A stretch of DNA of 22,749 nt from a virus. Position 1 is the stretch's first letter. The number at the start of each line of letters is the position of its first letter. The stretch spans positions 1 to 22,749 of the IMG/VR virus record IMGVR_UViG_3300011114_000945; one strand, given 5' to 3'. The notes beneath the pieces were generated by a model that ran no database searches, was not told the origin of the DNA, and worked only from the letters and a program-made list of their open reading frames with translations. Positions 14,759-20,610 of the stretch are shown in pieces. The position numbers and the translations under genes were made by a program.

Positions 14759-14833
14759 GTCCTATGTATCTTAATTAGTTAAAGATTTCGATTGTGAATC
14801 GAAAGAATGCGGGTGCGAATCCCGTCATAGGAC
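14759..14833 (+). tRNA. tRNA-His(GTG)
   Basis: Acceptor TCCTATG/CATAGGA with the His-specific extra G-1 (14759) facing C73. D-stem TCTT/AAGA with loop AATTAGTTA (AG), anticodon arm TTCGA-TTGTGAA-TCGAA (anticodon GTG), T-stem GCGGG/CCCGT with loop TGCGAAT (G55). The intact G-1:C73 pair makes the identity secure. Confidence 0.9.
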
Positions 14834-14839
14834 CATTAT

Positions 14840-15240
14840 GGGCGTGTACTGGTTTCGATTAAAAGTTGGTAATGAAATTACGTCTCATGTCGAGGATTGT
14901 TGTTTGCCTCGTAAAAAATCAACTAAAAAATTAACTGCTAAAAACATTAATTCGGTTGTCAGTGGTATTGATGCGTTGCTTGCCAAGGCTAACAAGGTTG
15001 TTGCCGCTCGTAAGTCCGCCGCTGTCTTCGCCTAATCGGTGAAGCTAGATGTAATTGATTCTCAATAAATTACATTGATTTTTTTTTGAGAAAAGACCCT
15101 GTTCCAGTAAAGCTAATTGGATTTGAGTTAATAAAAGGTTGTTTGTTACCATATTGATTCTAAAAAGCGAAAATAAACTAAACATGTAAAGCGGGTTTAG
15201 TTAGATTTTTAAGACGCAAGTTCAACTCTTGCCACGTCCA
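14840..15240 (+). ncRNA. ssrA: tmRNA with a 32-residue tag
   Basis: The ends form the tRNA-like domain: GGGCGTG (14840-14846) pairs with CACGTCC (15233-15239), followed by discriminator A; the T-arm is GCAAG-TTCAACT-CTTGC. ACTGGTTTCGA near the 5' end and CTAAACATGTA near the 3' end match other tmRNAs. Pseudoknot 1: CGAGG/CCTCG (14891-14911) with GTTG/CAAC. A pseudoknot follows the tag: ATGTAAT/ATTACAT (15049-15075) with TTCTCA/TGAGAA (15059-15092). The resume codon is most likely GCT at 14937, giving a tag that starts AKNINSVV and ends AAVFA before TAA at 15033-15035. It rescues stalled ribosomes and marks the product for proteolysis. CCA is not encoded. Confidence 0.92.
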
Positions 15241-15282
15241 GCTCTTTATTTCAGAATTCCGCTCGTGTCCATTGGTTTATTA

Positions 15283-15288
15283 GTGTAA
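15283..15288 (+). promoter_or_regulatory. GTGTAA start-proximal motif
   Basis: GTGTAACTAAGATT begins 17 bases before the ATG of the HNH gene at 15300. The identical 14 bases precede the minus-strand endonuclease gene at 17016. Confidence 0.4.
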
Positions 15289-15299
15289 CTAAGATTGTA

Positions 15300-15887
15300 A
15301 TGAAGACTATTTTAGTTAAATGTAATAAATGTGGAAAAGATATTCAGAAGTCTAAATATGAATATGATAGAAGAATAAGATTAGGTAAAAATAAATTCTA
15401 TTGTAACAATAGCTGTTCATCTTTAGATAACGAGGTATTAAGGAAAAATGTAAGTTTTGCAAAAGAAAATCCTCAATCTTTTTTACAAGTCGCTAGAAAA
15501 AGCGAAAAATATAAAAAATTCTACGAAAAGAAAAAAGAAGAAAAAAAATTCCAATTATTTAAAGAATTTGTTAGAAGAGCTAAGATGAGAAATGTAAAAA
15601 GTAATAAAGGATGTGATATTACATTTGAATTCTTAAAAGAGCTATGGTTTGAACAAAAAGCTATTTGCCCTTATTCAAAAAGAAATATGACTTTAGATGA
15701 AAGTGAGAATACTTCTCCAAGTACAGCTTCTTTGGATAGGATAGACTCTTCTAAAGGCTATATAAAAGGTAATGTAGAATTTGTCTGTTTATCAGTAAAT
15801 TTTGCAAAGTCAGATTTTACTAAAAATCAGATTTTAGAATTTTTTGATACAAATTCAAAAGAAAATTTAATAGAGTACCTTATCTAA
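15300..15887 (+). CDS. HNH homing endonuclease (free-standing)
   Basis: 195 aa. An N-terminal zinc-finger-like segment (CNKCGKDIQKS ... FYCNNSCSS, residues about 8-40) is followed by a basic linker and a C-terminal HNH-like core, ICPYSKRNMTL ... SLDRIDSSKGYIKGNVEFVCLSVNFAKSD, in which DR-I-S-GY-GNV is the fold seen in many phage HNH enzymes. Such enzymes cut intronless target sites and spread their own gene; tRNA arrays are frequent targets. It lies between the tmRNA and tRNA-Ile, with the GTGTAA motif in front. Lysine-rich composition is typical of these mobile genes. Confidence 0.78.
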   Translation: MKTILVKCNKCGKDIQKSKYEYDRRIRLGKNKFYCNNSCSSLDNEVLRKNVSFAKENPQSFLQVARKSEKYKKFYEKKKEEKKFQLFKEFVRRAKMRNVKSNKGCDITFEFLKELWFEQKAICPYSKRNMTLDESENTSPSTASLDRIDSSKGYIKGNVEFVCLSVNFAKSDFTKNQILEFFDTNSKENLIEYLI

Positions 15888-15906
15888 TATAAATAAATTT
15901 ATTCAT

Positions 15907-15977
15907 CGTCCTTTAGCTCAAAAGCAGAGCGTTCGACTGATAATCGAAAGAAGATGGCGCGATACCATCATGGACGA
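15907..15977 (+). tRNA. tRNA-Ile(GAT)
   Basis: Acceptor CGTCCTT/ATGGACG with one T-T mismatch, D-stem GCTC/GAGC with loop AAAAGCA (AG), anticodon arm TTCGA-CTGATAA-TCGAA (anticodon GAT), T-stem GATGG/CCATC with loop CGCGATA (G55), discriminator A. Confidence 0.82.
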
Positions 15978-15986
15978 ATTTTTAAC

Positions 15987-16051
15987 GCCCCTAGAAAGTT
16001 CCGGTACGTCTTTTGTAAAGATGTCAGCGGGCTGCGATGCTCGTAGGGGCT
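15987..16051 (+). tRNA. tRNA-Thr(TGT), reduced D-arm
   Basis: Acceptor GCCCCTA/TAGGGGC is perfect and the anticodon arm CGTCT-TTTGTAA-AGATG gives anticodon TGT. T-stem CGGGC/GCTCG encloses only six bases (TGCGAT). Just 13 bases separate the acceptor from the anticodon stem, too few for a normal D-arm, and the gene is 65 bases long, as in mitochondrial-type armless tRNAs. It may be minimal or degenerate. Confidence 0.55.
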
Positions 16052-16057
16052 TATTAT

Positions 16058-16142
16058 GGGATGCTAGTTTAATTGGATAAAACACCAGACTGTCGCTCTG
16101 GATACCGAAAGGTTTATACGGATTCGAGTTCCGTGCATCCCG
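16058..16142 (+). tRNA. tRNA-Asp(GTC) with hairpin in the variable loop
   Basis: Acceptor GGGATGC/GCATCCC, D-stem GTTT/AAAC with loop AATTGGATA (GG), anticodon arm CCAGA-CTGTCGC-TCTGG (anticodon GTC), T-stem ACGGA/TCCGT with loop TTCGAGT, discriminator G, all as in tRNA-Asp. The variable region is 16 bases instead of 5 and contains ACC-GAAA-GGT, a GNRA mini-hairpin. The convergent endonuclease gene ends inside the 3' part of this tRNA. Confidence 0.85.
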
Positions 16143-17016
16143 AGATTAATGGTTTTATTTGTTGTTCGTAAATAGGTTTTAAAAAATCATTCATATCTCC
16201 TTTAACGCCCATAATATTAATTTGGAAAAAGTGAAGTTTTAATTCCTGAAGTTTTTGCTTCTTTATTATATCTTTATTCTTTGTCTTTGTTAGTTCCGGT
16301 TCTCCAAAGATTGGTATATAATGACATGGACCATTTAGTTCAATCGCTATTTTTTCGCTTGGTATTAAAACATCTATTTCTAAGCCATCTAATATTTTTC
16401 TATCATTTTCGATGACGATAAGTTCTGGAAAATCAGATTTAATTATATTGACTAGTATAGTTTCAGCTTTGCTTTTATTTACTCCAAATCTAGAACTTTT
16501 GTTAAAAGTCCTATTGCCGTATGAGGCATGGCAAGAGCGACTACAAAATATGTATTTATTGTGTTCTATTTGATATGGTGATTTTTTACATTCGGATGAG
16601 CAATTCATGCATTTTACAGTTTCAGTTTTTTTATATCTAGTAGAACCACCTTTTATTTTCAGAGCTCTAGTTCTGCATTTTAAATTTATTAATATAGGTT
16701 TTCTATTTCTATTGTTGTAAACTGCCGAGCATTTGCTACTGCAAAAATAATTATCATTTTGATTTTTTTCGTGAACGTATCTTGAAATTGGTTTGTTACA
16801 TTCTTTACATTGGGTATTGAACGAGCTATTTTTGACTCTAAATTGGTGAAAACAATTTTTGTTACAGAATGCTCCATTATTACCTCCTAGTTTAAGATTA
16901 TATTTGTAATCTTTTAGTTTTAGGGTGTAATCATCATTACAGTTTAGACATTTTAGTTTTACTGGGTCAAACGTTTTTAGTTTAGCTAATTCTTCTTCGG
17001 TACTAATTAGTATCAT
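16114..17016 (-). CDS. Zinc-finger plus Vsr/DUF559-like nuclease, putative homing endonuclease
   Basis: 300 aa on the minus strand. The N-terminal 170 residues contain repeated CxxC zinc-binding pairs (CLNCND, FCNKNC, CKECNKP, FCSSKC, CMNCSSEC, FCSRSC), about three treble-clef-like units for DNA binding. The C-terminal domain, KSKAETILVNIIK ... GLEIDVLIPSEKIAIELNGPCHY ... KNKDIIKKQKLQELKL, has the E-x(n)-D-x(n)-ExN-H layout of Vsr-like/PD-(D/E)xK nucleases, as in EDxHD homing endonucleases. It starts at the ATG after GTGTAACTAAGATT and its last codons read through the 3' end of tRNA-Asp, so stop and tRNA overlap by about 29 bp. Confidence 0.7.
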   Translation of the reverse strand: MILISTEEELAKLKTFDPVKLKCLNCNDDYTLKLKDYKYNLKLGGNNGAFCNKNCFHQFRVKNSSFNTQCKECNKPISRYVHEKNQNDNYFCSSKCSAVYNNRNRKPILINLKCRTRALKIKGGSTRYKKTETVKCMNCSSECKKSPYQIEHNKYIFCSRSCHASYGNRTFNKSSRFGVNKSKAETILVNIIKSDFPELIVIENDRKILDGLEIDVLIPSEKIAIELNGPCHYIPIFGEPELTKTKNKDIIKKQKLQELKLHFFQINIMGVKGDMNDFLKPIYEQQIKPLISGCTELESV

Positions 17017-17024
17017 AATCTTAG

Positions 17025-17030
17025 TTACAC
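17025..17030 (-). promoter_or_regulatory. GTGTAA start-proximal motif
   Basis: On the minus strand GTGTAACTAAGATT ends directly at the ATG of the zinc-finger nuclease gene (motif start 14 bases before the ATG). Confidence 0.4.
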
Positions 17031-17064
17031 CGAATCCGTTTTAATCAGTAAATTTAATAATTTT

Positions 17065-17316
17065 ATGAAGCTTAAATATTCACACAAAGATATTCACGAT
17101 AAGCTAATCGAAAATAAAAAAACTTTCGCTTTGGTTTACTCAAATGTCCTTGAATCTGGATTTGGTTGTGACACTATTATCTTGTCTGACAATATTAAAG
17201 AGATTCGAGAAAATCTTTTAAAGTTAATGGATAAGACTGGAAATCATTTCCATTCTATAGATGTAAGAATTGTTAGAAGCTATCATATAGATGCGATTGA
17301 AAATATTAATAAATAA
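17065..17316 (+). CDS. Hypothetical protein (83 aa)
   Basis: Small alpha/beta protein (start MKLKYSHKDIHDKL) with no recognised motif, divergent from the zinc-finger nuclease gene. The leader ends TTTAATAATTTTATG with no Shine-Dalgarno. No signal peptide or membrane span. Confidence 0.55.
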   Translation: MKLKYSHKDIHDKLIENKKTFALVYSNVLESGFGCDTIILSDNIKEIRENLLKLMDKTGNHFHSIDVRIVRSYHIDAIENINK

Positions 17317-17358
17317 ATCTTTTCTATTTCTTGGATTGAAGATGTAATTAAAATTGTT

Positions 17359-18486
17359 ATGTCAATGCAATGTTTACATTTGACCCCATGGATGCACGGG
17401 CCATTTTTATATACGGGTTCCCTAACAGGTTTAAATATGACTGGTAGATGGAACATAAACGCAATGCCTGCTCAATCTGGATTTATTTTGAATATTTGTT
17501 CTAGTGGCTATGGATATACCACTGGTGTAAATAGATATGAAACTGGAGTGTGTAGGTATTACCAATCTGGAACTGGATATGGACAAAAAGTATTAAGCAG
17601 AATGTTCATCTCTCCACCTTTAGATAGCGGTAAGCTATTACAGGACATCCTTTATTCTGGAATGATTCCTTGTACTTCTAGAGGCTCTTCTACTGAAACA
17701 GGTTATTTTAGTTTACATGGCTACATGTTGATTATGGGCTCTGGAGGAAACGTAAAAGCTACTTTAGCTGAATTTAATGGAACTAGAACTTTTAGCTCTG
17801 GATTCAGAGAAGAAGAAATACCTCAAAATTATACAGATGTATCTTATACTACTCAACTTGGAGATAGATTAGTAGTTGAATTAGGCGCTAAAAGTCTAAA
17901 TACAAATACTGGATGGAAGAGATTTCAAACTGCTATTTCGAGTTTTGACAGCGACACAAGAACTTTAAGTCCTTATCCCCTTGATATAAATAATTTACCT
18001 CCGTATGTGCCCCCTAACCCATCTTTCGAAGATATACTTAAAAGATATGATATTCCATATACTCCATTATGGGACCGAAACGGAGACGATGGTTCATTAG
18101 TGATTACTGCCGATATGATTGATGATATTCTCGGTGTCGAAAAGCCGCCAACTCTTTATACAGAAATAACATCAGATAAATATGGATATAATCATTATGT
18201 TGCTGGCACTGGCTCTTACGAAGGAGATTCGTATTCAGTTAATTCTTCTGTAAGCGGAGATTATCTTGCCGCAGTTAGAACAATAACTACTGATGCGTAT
18301 GCTATCCAAAATGGAATGCGAACTCCTAAAGATTCTGAGTTTATAACCACTGGAAAACAAGGTGTAGGCGCTGTTACCTATGTAGGAAATCCATGGTATG
18401 AAAATGTATCAGAATTATATTCGTATGCGAATGCAAGTCCGGATGCTGGTGCGTCTGTGACAATGAAATTTAAGAGAAAGCGTTAA
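17359..18486 (+). CDS. Unidentified 375-aa protein, possibly virion-associated
   Basis: Rich in Gly, Ser, Thr and Tyr, with several GYG/GTG turns, and poor in Lys until the KFKRKR end; this differs from the Lys-rich endonucleases around it. The first 200 residues look like beta-sandwich material (TGSLTGLNMTGRW, TYTTQLGDRLVVELGAKS); the phrase GDRLVVELGAK resembles domains of phage tail and neck proteins. A Pro-rich linker (LPPYVPPNPSF, near residues 213-223) leads to a second region. No signal peptide. A strong terminator follows 20 bp after the stop, so it is the last gene of its transcript. The structural role is inference from composition only. Confidence 0.65.
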   Translation: MSMQCLHLTPWMHGPFLYTGSLTGLNMTGRWNINAMPAQSGFILNICSSGYGYTTGVNRYETGVCRYYQSGTGYGQKVLSRMFISPPLDSGKLLQDILYSGMIPCTSRGSSTETGYFSLHGYMLIMGSGGNVKATLAEFNGTRTFSSGFREEEIPQNYTDVSYTTQLGDRLVVELGAKSLNTNTGWKRFQTAISSFDSDTRTLSPYPLDINNLPPYVPPNPSFEDILKRYDIPYTPLWDRNGDDGSLVITADMIDDILGVEKPPTLYTEITSDKYGYNHYVAGTGSYEGDSYSVNSSVSGDYLAAVRTITTDAYAIQNGMRTPKDSEFITTGKQGVGAVTYVGNPWYENVSELYSYANASPDAGASVTMKFKRKR

Positions 18487-18508
18487 AAAATAGTTTGGTA
18501 AAATAAAG

Positions 18509-18536
18509 CGATATGCGTGATACGTATATCGTTTTT
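18509..18536 (+). terminator. Rho-independent terminator
   Basis: CGATATGCGT-GAT-ACGTATATCG forms a 10-bp stem with one G-T pair, followed by five T at 18532-18536. It ends the 17359 gene and separates it from the next tRNA group. Confidence 0.85.
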
Positions 18537-18541
18537 ATTAT

Positions 18542-18614
18542 GGGCTGGCATGTGCCAAGGTGGCGAGAGACACTTGCAATGTTTCTGTGGTGAGTTCGAT
18601 TCTCATCTGGTCCA
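18542..18614 (+). tRNA. tRNA-Ala(TGC)
   Basis: Acceptor GGGCTGG/CTGGTCC contains the G3-T70 wobble that is the main identity element for AlaRS, with discriminator A. Anticodon arm AGACA-CTTGCAA-TGTTT (anticodon TGC), T-stem GTGAG/CTCAT with loop TTCGATT. The D-arm pairs poorly (GCCAAGGTGGC), so the fold there is uncertain. Confidence 0.72.
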
Positions 18615-18643
18615 AATTTTATAATTAGATGAAGGCAACGAAA

Positions 18644-18714
18644 AATGAAATGGTGTAACGGTTAGCATACCGGCATGTCCGCCGAGGGAATTAGTTCAAT
18701 TCTAGTTTTTGCTT
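18644..18714 (+). tRNA. Degenerate tRNA-Asp-like (GTC)
   Basis: D-arm GTGT-AACGGTTA-GCAT and T-stem ATTAG/CTAGT with loop TTCAATT are clear. The anticodon stem CGGC/GCCG encloses only ATGTCC (six bases, GTC after T33). The acceptor AATGAAA/TTTTGCT has one mismatch and two wobbles. It may be a decaying gene, since a better tRNA-Asp is at 16058. Confidence 0.45.
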
Positions 18715-18851
18715 TTCGATTGATGTAGTAAGTAGTTATAAAAGGGCTCGCTTTTTTAGGTGCGCCTAGCTATATATGAGACAAACGACTCGTGAGTACG
18801 GCAGGAAAACGAGGAACCCCAATCATGTGAAATCCTCAAAAAAGCTATTTC
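18715..18851 (+). other. Spacer with unassigned hairpins
   Basis: No gene or canonical tRNA found. TAGCT/AGCTA could close a ~90-base fold containing GAG/CTC, CGT-GAGT-ACG and GAGGA/TCCTC hairpins. It may be another degenerate tRNA-like or small RNA; no further support. Confidence 0.25.
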
Positions 18852-18932
18852 GGGCGTTAAGACTAATGGTGGTCGCCTGACTGTAAATCAGGTAATCCGC
18901 ATGGATAAGCAGTTCGATTCTGCTAGCGCCCA
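18852..18932 (+). tRNA. tRNA-Tyr(GTA), copy 1
   Basis: Acceptor GGGCGTT/AGCGCCC, D-loop with GG, anticodon arm CCTGA-CTGTAAA-TCAGG (anticodon GTA), a long class II variable arm with TCC-GCAT-GGA, T-stem AGCAG/CTGCT with standard loop TTCGATT, discriminator A as expected for Tyr. Confidence 0.9.
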
Positions 18933-18940
18933 TTTTTAAT

Positions 18941-19020
18941 CCGAGGGTAGGAATTATATTTTAGTAAACCGCTCGTTATTCCGGTGACGAGAATAGTTAG
19001 CGCAAATCTAACCCCGAGGG
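18941..19020 (+). tRNA. Aberrant tRNA-like gene, identity unclear
   Basis: T-stem GTTAG/CTAAC with loop CGCAAAT (G55), followed by CCCGAGG, G73 and an encoded CCA. The 5' partner CCGAGGG pairs at five of seven positions with a tandem G-A mismatch in the middle. The D region is 22 bases (GG..TTA/TAA..CC) with TTTTAG, and the anticodon stem CTCGT/ACGAG encloses ten bases (TATTCCGGTG). No anticodon can be chosen safely (TCC, CCG or TTC). Confidence 0.45.
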
Positions 19021-19029
19021 CCATTTTAT

Positions 19030-19102
19030 GCCCAATGAGACGGCTAGTGAAGTCGTTCCTCTGCAAAAGGAAAATTGCTTGGCGCAAAACCAAGATTGGG
19101 CT
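19030..19102 (+). tRNA. tRNA-Cys(GCA)
   Basis: Acceptor GCCCAAT/ATTGGGC, D-loop with AG, anticodon arm TTCCT-CTGCAAA-AGGAA (anticodon GCA), T-stem CTTGG/CCAAG with loop CGCAAAA (G55). Discriminator T73 is the Cys identity base, which supports the call. Confidence 0.87.
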
Positions 19103-19186
19103 AAATTTATCTTGCCAATTGAGTCTCAAATGTGTAAGATATTGTAAGTAGTAGATTATGTGGTGAAAGAAACATATAATTTATCG

Positions 19187-19260
19187 TGCGGTTGGGAGGC
19201 GAGTGTCTTGACCAGTCTCATAAGCTGTGTTTAGCGTGGTTAAACTCCACGATGCCGCAA
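19187..19260 (+). tRNA. tRNA-Met(CAT)-like
   Basis: T-stem CGTGG/CCACG with loop TTAAACT, anticodon loop CTCATAA (anticodon CAT) on an imperfect stem with a bulge, D-stem GAGG/TCTT, acceptor TGCGGTT/TGCCGCA with one T-T mismatch, A73 and an encoded CCA. Could be elongator Met, initiator, or lysidine-type Ile; the irregular stems leave this open. Confidence 0.55.
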
Positions 19261-19268
19261 CCATTTTT

Positions 19269-19342
19269 CAGTCCGTAGCCTAACTTGGTAAGGCGCTACA
19301 TTTGGGGTGTAGAGATTGCGAGTTCAAGTCTCGCCGGGCTGA
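19269..19342 (+). tRNA. tRNA-Pro(TGG)
   Basis: Acceptor CAGTCCG/CGGGCTG (C1-G72, A73 as in bacterial tRNA-Pro), D-loop AACTTGGTA (GG), anticodon arm CTACA-TTTGGGG-TGTAG (anticodon TGG), T-stem GCGAG/CTCGC with loop TTCAAGT, encoded CCA at 19343-19345. Confidence 0.92.
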
Positions 19343-19353
19343 CCATTTTTCAT

Positions 19354-19475
19354 TGCTAAGTCGTTCAAAAGTAGGACCTTCGGTTGTGGGCCGCAAATAA
19401 GAGCTTAATAGAGAGTGAAATTCTCAAAAGGCCAAGAATACCCGAATGATACTCGTGCGAGTCGAGTCTTAGCAG
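19354..19475 (+). tRNA. tRNA with ~51-base insertion in the anticodon loop
   Basis: Outer parts are sound: acceptor TGCTAAG/CTTAGCA (7 of 7), D-stem GTTC/GGAC with loop AAAAGTA (AG), T-stem ACTCG/CGAGT with loop TGCGAGT (G55), discriminator G. TTCGG (19379-19383) pairs perfectly with CCGAA (19442-19446), followed by a 4-base variable loop TGAT, which makes these the anticodon stem. The loop between them is 58 bases and contains GGCC/GGCC and GAGA/TCTC helices. An alternative is anticodon stem TTCGG/CCGCA (four of five pairs, loop TTGTGGG, GTG) with a ~54-base variable region. The insert is too small for a group I intron. The final anticodon is undetermined. Confidence 0.6.
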
Positions 19476-19517
19476 ATTAACAAAAAGAAGTTATTCATAC
19501 TTTGAGTGCAAGTTCTA

Positions 19518-19523
19518 GTGTAA
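19518..19523 (+). promoter_or_regulatory. GTGTAA start-proximal motif
   Basis: GTGTAATAACTT begins 15 bases before the ATG at 19533. Confidence 0.4.
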
Positions 19524-19532
19524 TAACTTAAA

Positions 19533-20291
19533 ATGAGTAATTCAGAATCGGTTAAACGTTGGAGAAAAAGTACTAAATCTAGAATTGTTGAAGCATTTGG
19601 TGGGAAATGTGGAGTTTGTGGATATAATAAATGCCAAGAAGCTTTAGAGCTACATCATTTAGACCCAGAGAAGAAGCATTTTTCATTAGGTTCTATTAGA
19701 GCAAATCCAAAAAATTGGGATTATATAGTAAATGAAATTAGGAAATGTGTTATGATATGCTCTAATTGTCATAGAGAACTACATAATAATTTAATAAAAC
19801 TTGATGATAATATAGTTAAATTTAATGAAGATTTTAGCTGTTTTAAAACCGTGAAGGCTTCTGAGAAGATTAAATCATTGACAGATTCTTGTCCATTTTG
19901 TAGCGGATTAAAAAACACTTGGAGTAAAACCTGTTTTGACCCAAATTGTAAAAGACAGCTTATAGGTAGTTATAATTGGAATAATTTTGATTTAAGAAAG
20001 ATGTTTATAGAAGAAGGAAAATCTTTTAGTGAAATATCTAAAATAGTTGGCTGTTCTGACGTGGCTGTAAAAAAGAAATTAATTAAAGATGGCTTATGTT
20101 CTCCATTCTTTAAAAGAAAATTAGTTAATTGGCCTAGTAATGAGTATTTAGAAGAGAATCTTAAAACTAAATCTATGCTTAAAATCTCACAAGAGATAGG
20201 GTGTTCTTTTAATGGCCTTAAAAAATATTTAAAACAAAACGAAATACGTTACGATACCAGACATTCTTGGAAAAAAAGAAATATGATTTAA
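19533..20291 (+). CDS. HNH homing endonuclease with C-terminal HTH repeats
   Basis: 252 aa. The N-terminal HNH/zinc core is CGVCGYNKCQEALELHHLDPEKK ... CVMICSNCHRELHN (residues about 26-90), with catalytic HH and two CxxC zinc pairs. A second Cys cluster (CPFCSG ... CFDPNC, residues ~115-140) follows. Two helix-turn-helix-like repeats, FSEISKIVGCSDVAVKKKL and MLKISQEIGCSFNGLKKYL, end the protein and probably read the target DNA. It lies between the insertion-bearing tRNA and tRNA-Asn, and is a likely mobile gene targeting the tRNA array. Confidence 0.8.
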   Translation: MSNSESVKRWRKSTKSRIVEAFGGKCGVCGYNKCQEALELHHLDPEKKHFSLGSIRANPKNWDYIVNEIRKCVMICSNCHRELHNNLIKLDDNIVKFNEDFSCFKTVKASEKIKSLTDSCPFCSGLKNTWSKTCFDPNCKRQLIGSYNWNNFDLRKMFIEEGKSFSEISKIVGCSDVAVKKKLIKDGLCSPFFKRKLVNWPSNEYLEENLKTKSMLKISQEIGCSFNGLKKYLKQNEIRYDTRHSWKKRNMI

Positions 20292-20295
20292 TATT

Positions 20296-20368
20296 TTGGG
20301 AATAGTGTATACAATTAGCACAGTAGACAGTTAATCTATAAGACAGGGTATCAAATCCCGTTCCTGAA
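20296..20368 (+). tRNA. tRNA-Asn(GTT), unusual loops
   Basis: Acceptor TTGGGAA/TTCCTGA, D-stem GTGT/GCAC with loop ATACAATTA (no GG), anticodon arm GTAGA-CAGTTAA-TCTAT (anticodon GTT, but A33 instead of the near-universal T33), T-arm centred on GGG/CCC with loop TATCAAAT, A73 and encoded CCA (20369-20371). Confidence 0.7.
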
Positions 20369-20384
20369 CCATTTTAGTAATAAT

Positions 20385-20459
20385 GTTGCCGAATGCAAAG
20401 AGACGAGCGATTAATTTTTCAAATTAATATTTTAGTGGGTGCGAGCCCCACCGGCAATA
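20385..20459 (+). tRNA. tRNA-Glu(TTC)
   Basis: Acceptor GTTGCCG/CGGCAAT, anticodon arm TTAAT-TTTTCAA-ATTAA (anticodon TTC), T-stem GTGGG/CCCAC with loop TGCGAGC (G55), D-stem only TGC/GCG with a 10-base loop containing AG. A73 and encoded CCA. Confidence 0.78.
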
Positions 20460-20508
20460 CCAACCGCCCTTATCCGAGGCATGGGGAAACCTAATATCGG
20501 CGTTTAAA

Positions 20509-20590
20509 CGGCTATGAGTTCAACAAGTGTTGAAGGGAGTCTGTAAAACTTTCGCCTTCGGGACATGAGGAGCGTTACCTCGATAGCCGA
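20509..20590 (+). tRNA. tRNA-Tyr(GTA), copy 2, variant T-loop
   Basis: Acceptor CGGCTAT/ATAGCCG, D-arm TTCA-ACAAGTGT-TGAA (AG), anticodon arm GGAGT-CTGTAAA-ACTTT (anticodon GTA), class II variable arm with CC-TTCG-GG, T-stem TGAGG/CCTCG with loop AGCGTTA, discriminator A. It differs strongly from the canonical copy at 18852, so it is a separate lineage and not a duplication. Confidence 0.8.
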
Positions 20591-20595
20591 TTTTG

Positions 20596-20601
20596 GTGTA
20601 A
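20596..20601 (+). promoter_or_regulatory. GTGTAA start-proximal motif
   Basis: GTGTAACTTGAAT begins 15 bases before the ATG at 20611. Confidence 0.4.
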
Positions 20602-20610
20602 CTTGAATAT

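Noticed and set aside
14838-15035. 65-aa plus-strand reading frame
   Set aside because: It is the 5' part and tag frame of the tmRNA; tRNA-like ends and pseudoknots explain the sequence, and only the last 32 codons are translated, by trans-translation.
18923-19129. 68-aa minus-strand reading frame
   Set aside because: Antisense to tRNA-Cys and its neighbour; no gene-like context.
19103-19186. Additional tRNA between tRNA-Cys and tRNA-Met
   Set aside because: No acceptor/T-arm combination could be formed; only a short direct similarity (AATTTATC) is visible.
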